A program made the translations under genes and the position numbers. The notes below the pieces were generated by a model, which ran no database searches, was not told the DNA's origin, and saw only the letters and a program-made list of their open reading frames with translations. DNA of 64,000 nt from Hofstenia miamia (lineage: Eukaryota; Xenacoelomorpha; Acoela), in assembly GCA_004352715.1 (NCBI GenBank), contig SCFE01000089.1, forward strand, positions 400,508-464,507, given 5' to 3'. Of the stretch, positions 22,791 through 33,258 are shown piece after piece; position 1 is the first letter of the stretch, and every line of letters begins with the position of its first letter.

Positions 22791-23728
22791 GTCACCCGAG
22801 AAAATGACCCAACTCCAATACTCGCTGGTACTATTTTTTAAAACGCCTATCTGAACCGAAGATTTTTTCGTTTAGACATCCGAGTGATACTTTTTGATAG
22901 AGAAAATATTGCCTTATCTCTCTAGATAGATTTGTGAGGACGTCGTTTTCGAAAGCACTAACATTGGTCCATCTCTCTCAAATATAATTAAATGTATAAT
23001 GCGTTCAACTGTACTTCACGATATTAAGGCCTGTTAAATGAAACAGACAATTAGTTGCTGTTGCTTTTTTAGAACAACAACGATACTGAAACCACTGTAT
23101 TTTACACAGCAGTGTGTGACACAATAAAATAACATTAATATTAATCAAAGTAAATTCTTATTTTATGGCCTACCAATAAGTTAATAATAAACGGTAAGTG
23201 TGAACTATATATAGTGTACAAATGAGCTTAGTTAGCTAGGCTCCTGGTGAAAAAACCGTAATTGTATATTCATAGTAACATGTTGAAAGGTTGCGAAGTA
23301 GTTATTCTTAAAAAATCGAAGATTAATTTCGTGATAATATTTGAAGTTATTAATATAATTTTATGTGTTTTGAAGGTCATTGAAGGTGGCTTGTTAAATG
23401 CTGTTATCAAGGCTTAAATATGGACATTTTTAGTACCCAATTATACACTTAACATTTTATTTAACCTTAGACCTTAAAAATAATCCTTAATCAGTCACTG
23501 TTTATCTATTGCAGATTTGTTTGTGATTTAATTATGATTCGCTCTCCTGAAGTCAAATTTCACTCCATCTTAGCATAGCTGCTTACTAATTCAATAAAAC
23601 ATAAAAACATAAAGTAATTTATGATGAATGTTATTTAACGTGAAACAGCTGCAGTGTGAAATCGTTCCATTTTTCTTCTCATAAAACCAGTGAATGTTAT
23701 GAGATTGCAGTGTGCCACTTTTGTTTTT
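22791..23728. repeat. Second copy of the 938-bp direct duplication
   Basis: Identical to 21845-22782 as far as I could read. The single N between the copies makes an unmerged contig overlap the likeliest explanation. Confidence 0.95.
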
Positions 23729-24711
23729 CCAGAGGTTGTTTGTCCTTTAATAAATACAAACAAAATATTATGAATCAATCCCTTCGTATTAGGATGCAAT
23801 ACTGAGAAATTGGCACACAAAGTGAACTCACAAACAGGTTTCTGTAGGTCAAAGCGCATGGTCCCAAATTTTCTACTAATATTTACCATGTATAAATAAT
23901 CTATCGAGTTTGCTTAATTTATAGTTTTATAGCGACATGAAGCTTCCGCTTATAATTTTTAAGAATACATGCTTAGTGATTTATTTTTTGCATTTAATGA
24001 GATCCTTGCCATAGTTTTGTTGCTGTTAAAAAATTATTAATAGCCTAGCAGCTTCTCTATGTAGCTAGCACTCTGGTGGCTAGTTTGGCTTACACCTTAT
24101 AATAGAAATGTCCCACTGACTTAGATTTTAAAATTTTCGAAGTTCTAGAAAGTTTTGAGCTAATTCATGTATACATCTTGAAAGTGTCGTTTTAATTTGA
24201 CAAAAGTGATTTTTTAAGTAAAATATTGGAACAGTTCAACGCGAACTAGTATGAAGCTTTGTTTTCTATTATAAATAACCATTTGTTCAAATTCAAATCT
24301 TAAGCTTTAAAGAACAAAACTTAATTTTTTTCTAAATTTAATGAAGCTTAGTAATGCTTATAAGAATCAACTTTTAGTATTTGAAGGAATTTCCTATTAT
24401 AAGTTGTTAACATTTCCATTGATAGGTATTAATTGCTAGAATAGTTTTTTCACTTTTGAGACATTATTATGTGAGACTAAGTTTAAAGAAGATAAACAGC
24501 TCATATCAGTATCACTTGCTTTGCGGGTGACCATGCAATCTCAACGAGATCGTACGATTTCAGGTAGCATACATGCATACAATCAATTCTACTTATTATA
24601 TATTCTGTATCTGTTGTTTTTTCATTGTGATGTGATGTCAACAGTGCTATCTGCAAACGCTATGCTTGAATTTAAGTTTTTCAGTAGGTCATGTAAGTGC
24701 TCCTCTGCAGA
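23729..24711. other. No gene recognised
   Basis: An 84-codon minus-strand open stretch (23635-23889) straddles the duplicate border and has no motif, so I do not call it a gene. Confidence 0.45.
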
Positions 24712-24804
24712 GACAATAAGAATTCTTTACAAATCAAATATTTGCTTATTTATTTATTTGCTATATATAAGCAAATATTTGATTTGTAAGGAATTCTTAT
24801 TGTC
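24712..24804. repeat. Long near-perfect hairpin (37-nt arms, 19-nt loop)
   Basis: Arm 24712-24748 begins GACAATAAGAATTC and is complementary to arm 24768-24804, which ends GAATTCTTATTGTC, with 36 of 37 positions paired. No target duplication is obvious. It could be the remnant of a foldback or palindromic MITE, or a transcribed hairpin. Confidence 0.85.
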
Positions 24805-25046
24805 TATTTTACTGGCTAACATTGTTACTGCATTGAAATGCTCGCATATTGTCATGCTGTAGATGTTGTTTGTGGATGTTGGTCGTTGTATTTGGGTCTT
24901 TTGAAGATTAGAAATTTAATTTCTGAAGAGCCCAGTAAAGTTGTCATTGAATAACTAGCTATTCTAAAACGACATTTTTTATTAACACTTTCATGTTTGC
25001 TGTAAAATGAGCGGATTTAGAAGGTTCAAGATTAATATGCTAATTT

Positions 25047-25915
25047 AATTAATAGTTAGGCAGCACTGGTGATTGTAATTTTCAATTTCTAATGCTTTCT
25101 TAATTCAAAATACCTTCTTAAAAATTTTATAGTTAAGAATAAAAATGTATTTATTAAATTCATTGTTATATACAGATGTCACATTTTGGTAGATATCATC
25201 TCCAATAGTCATAGTGAAATCTAGGGATGTTGTTAATGTGTTTTCAGGGAATAATCCCATAAAAGAGTATCCATTTTACTTAGCAAGAAAAATTTGCATC
25301 TTTTGAAATAGAGCATGCAAAGTGTTTTATATTGATAAATATATCATTACCAAACAAATCTTCAAGAAACATTTGGACAAGATTTTAAATTAGAATTAAT
25401 CAGCATTCAGACTAGTAGAAATATTTTTCTGAACAGATTAGCAGCAATGTAGAACGCAGAAGTATTAGATGAAGCTTGTTTACGATTTATGGGAGAACCA
25501 TTTCCCCCCAAGGTGATGCCTTAGGGGGAAAATGGTTCAAATGCATTAAATATTTAAAGAAAGCATATTGATATATACGTTTATGTAAATAGTGTGATGA
25601 TACTGAAGCAGAGAAAAAAGAAGAAATTTACGAATTCTTAGTATCTAATAAGTGCATACTTATATGCATATCAAAATATTTCGCCAACTTAAGTCTCGCA
25701 ATTTTCACTTTTTAGCAAAACTTGGAAAAGTTGAATATTCAGTATTAAATATTAAAAGCACGCAATGCCTGTCCCCAATTAAATACATATTGTAATAAAA
25801 ATTTCATTTCTTGGAAACTGCTACAGATATAATTAGGTTTTCAATTTTATTAGGTTTTAGATAAATTTTAGATGACAATTCAAAAGCCCAAAATTTCAGG
25901 CTTTCTGATTTTTCA
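25047..25915 (+). repeat. Dispersed repeat family, longer copy
   Basis: About 870 bases whose two ends and several internal blocks match the inverted, shortened copy at 5749-6095. One end carries 'agttaggcagcactggtg' and the other a self-complementary 'aaaagcccaaaatttcaggcttt'. No open frame of note. Confidence 0.6.
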
Positions 25916-27236
25916 TACATGTAATTATTGATCATTAATGCTTTTTCCGGTATAAATTGTTGTCTTCACACTGAATATATGAAGGAAATCAGCATAATAA
26001 TTTCAATTTCAACAAGGAACGGCTTTGCCAAAAACTTAGCAAAACCTGAGCTTAGTCACATGTATATAACAGTTATTAGAAAATATCATTCCAGATTTAT
26101 GAAATCATGGTATATTGTTACTTTTCAAAATTCTAGAAAACTAGTAAATTTCAAAATTTGACAAATTTCGTATTCTCTGCCTGGGCCTGAAAATAAAGGA
26201 ATCTTGAAATTTCCGATTCCACAATTTGCAAGAAGGGCAAAAGTTACAGAAATATAAATCATAAAAACGTGCTGTATTTCATTGCTTTGAAATAATCATT
26301 CTTTTAACAAACTCCAAATAACTAAAAATCGTGAGTTTTGCCCCATTTTCACGTAAAATACAGATCTTAGACAAGTTATAAGTTATTGATATTCTGTAAT
26401 CTAGTCTTAAGATAGATTAAGTGATTACATTTTAAATTTCCCAAAATGCAGTGAGAAATTGGCGCAAATAGTATGAACGGCCTCCAAGCCAAAGCTTTTG
26501 AAAAATCTTAAAGTATTATTATTTACATACTTTCGCTTGCCTAATAGATATATACTGTAAATTTTTCAAAGTTTCGGTATGCAAAACTGACCTTAAATAA
26601 ATTAAATGTAAAAATGGAATTAATTAACCCAGCGATCCTGTCTTCTGCCAAAAATCTTGGCAACCAATAAGCTGATTTTATAGAACTAACAGATATAAGT
26701 TGAATGCAAAGTTAGTTCAATTAGCTCCAATATTAAAGGCAAAATTATAGAAAACATTATCACACTTAAAAAATTTAATTTATTTCACTAAATGTTTGCA
26801 AACATAAAGTTGTCACGCATAGCAACGCATGAAGTCACCATTTTTGCACGTCATAACCAAATTTTGGGGGTTTAGGTGCAATTTTCATCCCCTTCTAGCA
26901 ATAATTTGAGATGACACGCTTCAAATTTGGAAACAAATTACCCATATTGCATTCACAGGAAAAAATTGGAATATGGTTTATGGGCTAGTTTTCGAGATTG
27001 CGATTTTTTCACACAACAGAATAGCAAAAGCCTTGTCATACAACACAACATTAAATTTTTGTAAGATATTTACTAAAAAAGAGGCGCAAGAATTACAAGT
27101 TTTTATCCATTCTTTTAACACCAAATTTATTAAGTAAGAAAGTATGCATTTTCAATTATAGTCCTGCAAGACCTGGACTAAAAAACAAAATGCGGGAAGA
27201 AATCTGTTTGAATTAATGGTTTTCTTTTATTTTGTC
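25916..27236. other. No gene recognised
   Basis: A 77-codon plus-strand open stretch at 25928-26161 lacks any support. AT-rich, probable intron. Confidence 0.5.
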
Positions 27237-27679
27237 CAGTGTTGTAGCTACGGTGGTCGCCGCCCATCATTGCCGCCCAGGACTAGACATTTGCAACCGG
27301 CACTTCCGGCGTAATATACTAACTCCGACTGGTACTTTTATGTATCTGTTCGATTCGTTTTTCCCATTTTTCGTTGGGAATATATTGGTTCGAATCTAAT
27401 CTATTCTAAAATGTTATTTTAACTTATCATTGTAGGCCTGTATCGCATTACATATAGGGTGAGGGACATCCCAATTTTGATTAGATTTAGTGTTCCATTA
27501 CATGAGAAATCCTTCAAAAATCTGTCAAAATTTTGCAAAAATTGGTTAACGTGCAGTTTGTAACCTTAGTTCTTAAATGTTTAAATTTTTTAATGAAATA
27601 CTTTATTCTTTATCAAAAAAATCAATGTTGAAACCCAAAAAGAGGGTCATCGCCTCATGCCCCCCTAAATACGCCACTG
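27237..27679. mobile_element. Possible hAT-like MITE
   Basis: The left end reads CAGTGTTGTAGCTACGG and the reverse complement of the right end reads CAGTGGCGTATTTAGGG. These are CAGTG-type ends similar to the MITEs at 5272 and 49964. The flanking octamers agree at only about half of the positions, so the target duplication is eroded or the ends are misplaced. GC-rich 'gtcgccgcccatcattgccg' lies just inside the left end. Confidence 0.4.
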
Positions 27680-27866
27680 ATATCTCCTTCCTTTTCCTCG
27701 ACCACATCAGGATTATTAGATAATAACATGTGCATGTAGTTAGTAGGCCTACTAAGGCCTAAGGGATGATTTCATTGTAATGTACGTATTTACAATGAGT
27801 ATATAGCTGAGTAGTGAAAATCCGATTACTTCTAGTAGGGCTATTCCTAATCTATGCGAAATTGAA

Positions 27867-28385
27867 TTAACTGAAACTGATAGTACTTTTACTTAGTTTT
27901 TTGTATTTGGCGTTTTCATTATTATATTGAAATTGTTCTTTTTGCATGATGTTGATGCATGTGTATTTGAGACAGAGATGACCAGAGAAATGTTCATTGA
28001 TCTTAGCTACGAAGTGGCGCTTAGTTTCCCTGATGTAAGAAATATTGAATTCTTCATCACTATATTTATAAACCAGTGAATAAACTAGCATTTTTTCGAT
28101 TGGATCTTTGTTTTTAAAAATATTAGATGTTTTATTTGATTGCAGAATTGGTGTTGACTTGGTTAATTTTAATTTTGTGTTAATGATCTTAATGCATACT
28201 TTTAAACGATTTTTGTAGTCTTCAATATATGGTAGTTTCCAAGATAGTGGTACATGTATTTTATTTTAGTGATTGACTTGGTTGCATTTAATAGATTTTG
28301 AAGTGAGAGCTTGGTCAACAATGTTTTTAATTAATTTTTTGGATAGCCGTTCTTTTCTAATATTTGGTACAATTCGGAGATTGAT
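27867..28385 (-). pseudogene. Penelope-like retroelement C-terminal relic with GIY-YIG domain
   Basis: The minus strand reads K-N-G-Y-P-K-K-L-I-K-N-I-V-D-Q-A (about 28330-28375), one stop, then P-Y-I-E-D-Y-K-N-R-L-K, N-I-F-K-N-K-D-P, and a GIY-YIG-like block L-V-Y-K-Y-S-D-E-E-F-N followed by S-Y-I-R-E-T-K-R-H and I-N-E-H-F. In Penelope-like elements an 'LVYKF/Y...C...YIGETKR.L..RI.EH' endonuclease follows the reverse transcriptase in just this order. Here the second glycine of YIG is R and the usual cysteines are missing. The reverse transcriptase itself was not seen upstream (28400-28600). Confidence 0.7.
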
Positions 28386-30166
28386 TAAATCATGTTATGA
28401 TAATTTGAAGATACTTTAATAGTTCGATATAAGTACCTAATTGTTTTTATCTTGTACTTTGGATTGATAAGAGATGTTTAAATTGGTATTTGATGGGTTG
28501 GGATACATATTTGTTTCATAGAACAAAATCACCATCTGAATTTTCTAGTCGGAACAATAACTTTGAACCAAAACTATGAAACAAAAATTGTATTTGAAAA
28601 TGATGATTTCAGTTGATTTCATTCAAAATTCTGTTGTGCATGGTTATTATGGCACAACAACAATGAATTTTTCAACAATTTTTGGTGTTTGAAAAGTTCA
28701 TAAAACTATTCAATTTTCTTCATCAGCAAATAGGTTGGGGTAAAAACCTAGCTTAATCTAAGTTTCAATTGTACATTCTCACCCACAAACTTCTAAATGG
28801 AGGTGGACATGTTGGTGACAGAAATTCTAGCTTGCCGTTAAAATGTGGGATGAATGGAATTGTTTTGACATGAACTACTCCAACGCAGTATCTTATTTGC
28901 TTTCTGCAATTAAAGATTTTCGTGAATTCATTCCGCTGTTGAAAATATTCACCAGTTGCGTAGCAGCTTTACAGTGTTCCTTATTTTTTTAGGGGTGAAA
29001 GGTCTTTCTGTTGCCAACAATGGAATAAATGTTTTCGTTGCTTGAGTAGTGTTGAGCATCAGAACATTCGCACTTGGCATCAGGTCAAGCCTACTTTTAA
29101 GAACTAATCTACACTTTATATATACATGGTCAATGCAATATTTACTGAATCACAATGTTGTAATAAAATATTGTGTGGATTATCATTAAAATACTTAAAG
29201 TTGCATCGTACAGAATAACTTGAACATCTAATTTTTAAGGCTATATCCACACATTTTTAGGGATTTTCCATGATAAACTAACTGGTTGTTTATTTGAAAT
29301 ATATCTAATGTACTAAATTTTATTTTGGTGAATATTTTTTATAAATTACCTTTAAAAATAAATACATTTCATGAAAATTTGTAAATGATAAAATTATACC
29401 ATTTGCTCCAAAAAAATAATTTTTTACTTTTATGTATTAAATGTAATTGTTGTGCATTCGATTTTACATTTATGTTATTCAAATTTTGCACTTAGTAATT
29501 ATTTTAGATAGAGGAGTGCATTGAAATTTATATCATACAAAGTAATACTAAATTAACGAACTGCGCGATTTTAAGTTTGTCGAATTCTTTTTGGGCACCT
29601 GTTAAGCTCTTCATTTATATTCAATTCAAATTAACGTTAGTCGTCCAGGTGGCAGTTTATTCAGCATTATTTAAAAAACTCCCGTGCTATGTCCAGCTGA
29701 ACGTAAACTAATTACAATATTAACCAATTTTTTTATTGTATGTAAATTTTAAGCAATTGTTTTAAATTATTTCAATAAGTTGCTATGGCCCGTGTATATA
29801 GTTTTTGTTTAGAATACACTGAAACAGTTGCCAACAGCTTTTTTGATATTCTAAGTGTAGGATATATACTTTTCTGCACTAAGTTGAAATTGTATTTCTG
29901 TTTCTTATAATCGTCATTGGCAAGTACAATATAAATGCATACAATTTAGCCTCAGTTTGAGTGAATGTCACATATTTTTCTTAAACTTTCCTTCGCTTCT
30001 GGGGTTATTCTAGCATCTAATAGTCTCTGAAATAGCCGATTCCAAATTAATGTCAACTGTTATCTTATTAGAAATTAACTTCAGAAAGCTTGTTAGTATC
30101 CAACACAAACGTTCAATTTTTTTGGATTTAAATTACTTGTAGAACTTACTCAAAATTTCTGTTTAG
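28386..30166. other. No gene recognised; probable intron ending in an acceptor
   Basis: Nothing coding is supported. The stretch ends in the polypyrimidine tract and AG (CAAAATTTCTGTTTAG, ending at 30166) that precede the terminal exon of the GT54-like gene. Confidence 0.5.
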
Positions 30167-31233
30167 ATGATGTGTGCTTGGGTGTATTCGATTATTCTTC
30201 AACGAATTCTCCTGCACTGCTGATGAAGTCTTTACAAAGCTTTCACAATGTCAATAATAAAAGAATAGGGATGTTTTGGTTGACCTATTCGGAAGCAAGT
30301 CTTAGCCAAGTTCTTTCATTTAATTTGTCTATCAATCTCATTAGATCCAATCAGTTGTTAGTAGTCAGCACAGCTCTCAGACCAACAACTCTTACCAACA
30401 AGGCGGTTTTAGATGTTTCTCTCCTCGCACGCTTCGCTTACAAGCGATGCCTTAGTTTTATGTATATGCCATCTGGAGCAAGCGTTGTGTATGATTTTGT
30501 TCCTGTGCTGGATAACCTAAAACTTTTTTCCAAATTAAGTGCCATTTCAGAATCTAAGGATAGCTTTTATTTAATTTCCCCTCATTCACTTTCTAGTTTG
30601 CTGATCTTCGGTCAGTATATTGAGCGTTTCAGTAATTTCCTTCTTAGCTTTTCCGCCTTCAACCGCACATTATATCAACTCGCCATTCATTTCTCTGCCT
30701 CACATGTAGTTTCCCCTCCACAATACATACTGCCATTTTTCATTATGCTTGATGATCCTCTTATTCAAACTCAAGAGGACTTGCACAAAGATATGGCAGT
30801 TAAGAAGACGGAAATGTCAAAAATCCCTTTCAAAATCAAAGCAATGTCTTCAGAATTGCCCACTAAGTTCCCATATATTGTTGAATACATCAGTGAACAA
30901 TATGGGTTTTTTCACACTCAATCTGTTATGCAAAATGATCGCTTGACGATTCTATTTGATCGCCGGGTAAACGCACAGGCTCTCACCATATTTAGTGGAT
31001 ATCCCAAAGCCGAAGGATCAAAAATCAAAAAGGCTTATGTTGAGGTCACATCAACGGGTGATTTAAATTTACGGACTCAGCGTGTGGCTTGCACGCGCTT
31101 TACTAGATCTGGAGACTTCATAAATGGTGTTGCTACACTAACTCATAGCATAAACGGTGTTAGGTGTATACGAATTGTTTTTGAAACACCCGTGCCAAAT
31201 GGAATAGCCATCTATCAAATACTTGCAACTTGA
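30167..31233 (+). CDS. Terminal exon of a divergent GnT-IV/MGAT4-like (GT54) protein, probably non-catalytic
   Basis: This is the best-supported host coding exon: 355 open codons after a clean acceptor, entering one base into a codon and ending at TGA 31231-31233. GT54 enzymes add beta-1,4-GlcNAc to the alpha-1,3 mannose arm of N-glycans in the Golgi. The order of blocks resembles that family: V-F-D-Y-S-S-T-N-S-P-A-L-L-M-K-S-L (counterpart of the 'GIPTVKR..SYL..TL' block), I-G-M-F-W-L-T-Y-S-E-A, V-L-D-V-S-L-L-A-R-F-A-Y (counterpart of 'KQ.LDY.FLM.YA'), Y-I-E-R-F-S-N-F-L-L-S-F (counterpart of 'L.EF.LMFY'). A C-terminal beta-sandwich-like part follows from S-E-L-P-T-K-F-P, with G-F-F-H, S-G-Y-P and C-I-R-I-V-F-E. 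The acidic EDD motif is absent, with P-S-G in its place, so catalysis is doubtful. The assignment rests on eye alignment only. Confidence 0.65.
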
Positions 31234-31249
31234 AATACCTTTAGTCATC

Positions 31250-31255
31250 AATAAA
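31250..31255 (+). promoter_or_regulatory. Polyadenylation signal AATAAA
   Basis: A canonical AATAAA begins 17 bases after the stop codon of the GT54-like exon. That supports it as the true 3' end with a very short 3' UTR. Confidence 0.7.
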
Positions 31256-31998
31256 TATCGCATGATGAATTTAGTTTACATTTTATGGATCAAATTTGTG
31301 CCTTACAATTTGCCACTGTAAATTTACAAAACAAAAATGTTTACCGTATTTACGTTGTCACTATGTAGTTCATCTTATACTATAGTGTTCAAAATCTGTA
31401 ACAGTTGGCATAGTGTGGTGTTTACGTTAAATTTCACAAATTGCTTTTGATTTCCCAAAGTTGATTATTTCCGTTGAGCTATACCATTTGTTCAAAGCGT
31501 CATCGCCCTTTGCCATCATTCACATTTCCCAAATGTTTAATTTTAATTTTGTACATTTCCATTTGTTAATTTATTTCAATGTGTAGATGAATTTATAATT
31601 TTGTAAATTGTATCGGGAATAAGTATAATTGTTCCTACGTTAGGATCATTCTTGCGTTTTACATAAACGAAGACATTATTAGCTATATTTGTCAATCCAA
31701 ATAAATCTTCCTTGTAATATTCAAATCAATTATTTTATGTATTTTTGAGAATTTAAATGAGGAGTGCGTGACATTCCATTCGTTTTAGATGTTTGGTTTG
31801 GTATGGAAGCACATGCAAACAATTGCCTATGGAATTTCTCAGATTTGCATTTACATTGTACGTATAGAATCAATGGTAATCAAAATTGAGTTACAGCATT
31901 CATTTTAATGATGGCCGCTTTTCGGCCATTGACTTTGATGATTCTTAGATATTAGCAATTTCTCTAAGAGGAATCAATAATTTGATCTATTACTAGAA
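31256..31998. other. No gene recognised
   Basis: Intergenic, AT-rich, no supported feature. Confidence 0.5.
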
Positions 31999-32317
31999 CA
32001 GACTGGTCAACGAGCCGAGCTTGAGCACAACATTTTATATACAACGAGCCTATTTTAGGCAAAGCAAGTTTATAGTTCTTAATTTGATTATGGAGATTTT
32101 TGTTATTTTTTGCAGTCAGTATGCCTTTCTTATAATCTTATTTAAGAAATGTTTATTAAATAATAAGAAGAGCTATGTAAAAAATTCTTTGAGCACAATA
32201 TTTTTAAAAAAATACCGAGCTAAAACGAGCCTCATTCAAAGATTTTATGTGGCGAGCCGAACTTACACAAAATTTAAACGAACCGAGCTTGGAAATGTCG
32301 GCTCGTTGACAAGCCTG
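31999..32317. mobile_element. MITE with 20-nt inverted ends and internal 'gagcc(g)a' blocks
   Basis: The left end reads CAGACTGGTCAACGAGCCGA and the reverse complement of the right end reads CAGGCTTGTCAACGAGCCGA, matching at 17 of 20 positions. Several internal 'acgagcc' and 'gagccga' copies occur. Flanking octamers agree only partly, so the target duplication is not proven. A related, eroded copy lies at 20190-20480. The 102-codon open stretch across it is not a gene. Confidence 0.6.
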
Positions 32318-33258
32318 CCCCTGAAATAGCCTTAATATTGGAAAAACGCACATAATTTTAATTGATTTTGGCAATTTGTCTGCGACACGTCAGTAACTCA
32401 TACAACTAGTTAGAGGTGGTTTCTTACATAAAGCATATTTAAAATATAATATCGGGGAATTCATACAATAAATCTAATATATAAAATGAGAAAGATCAAA
32501 TTCATCAAAGGAAAAAGTAAGATTCAAATATAAAATCGATCAATTTTTGATGCCAAGTTCGGCCTAAAATCACTAACATTTCTATTCAATCTAATGGATA
32601 AAATTCGATGCACATGTGGAAGATTATATCGGATATTGCTGTCGGCATCTAAGTAGAAGACCAAAAGGAACAATATACTAATTCAACCATTTTAAAACAT
32701 CTAAAAATTGCTAACTAAATTATGAAGTAAAAATTTTAATTAGATCATTTCAACCCAGTTGAAATACGAAAGAGGATTATAGTTATAAAATATTGCTAGT
32801 CAATTCTTCCAGAGGTAATGTTTGTGCTGGGTTATAATCGGGATCAGTATTCTGACAAAACGATAATTTAGTTCTAAGCAAACAGGAAGTTCTGCACCTT
32901 TACCATTTATTTGTTTCACACCTGTTTTTAGTCAAGTTACTCATCTTGGATTATAAAATCAGTTTTCTAAAACGTTTTAGTCGGAAATATTTTTTCTTTT
33001 TTAGGAAAACATTGTAGCATTTAACGATATCTTCAAAATGATATTATTCTAATCAATTGAATTAAAACTGCTCTGCAATTTTTTTCCAATATGTCTTATA
33101 TCATATTGGATTGTTTGTTCTATCTTTGACTTATGGGTATCACATTATTTATAAAATGAATATTGCACAACAATCGTTACAATGCTCTAAATGAAATGTT
33201 GGTAACTTAGAAATCATAGAAAAACGACATTTTTACTTGCATATCTTGCAAAATATCT
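32318..33258. other. No gene recognised
   Basis: AT-rich DNA upstream of the LINE. Nothing supported. Confidence 0.5.

Noticed and set aside
23635-23889. 84-codon minus-strand ORF
   Set aside because: Partly inside the duplicated block, no splice or family support; could be chance.
24521-24862. 113-codon plus-strand frame
   Set aside because: It includes the entire 93-bp hairpin; low-complexity, no ATG at its start, no motif.
27340-27400. tRNA B-box-like 'ggttcgaatc'
   Set aside because: No A-box or paired arms upstream.
32021-32329. 102-codon plus-strand frame
   Set aside because: It lies within the inverted-repeat MITE 31999-32317.
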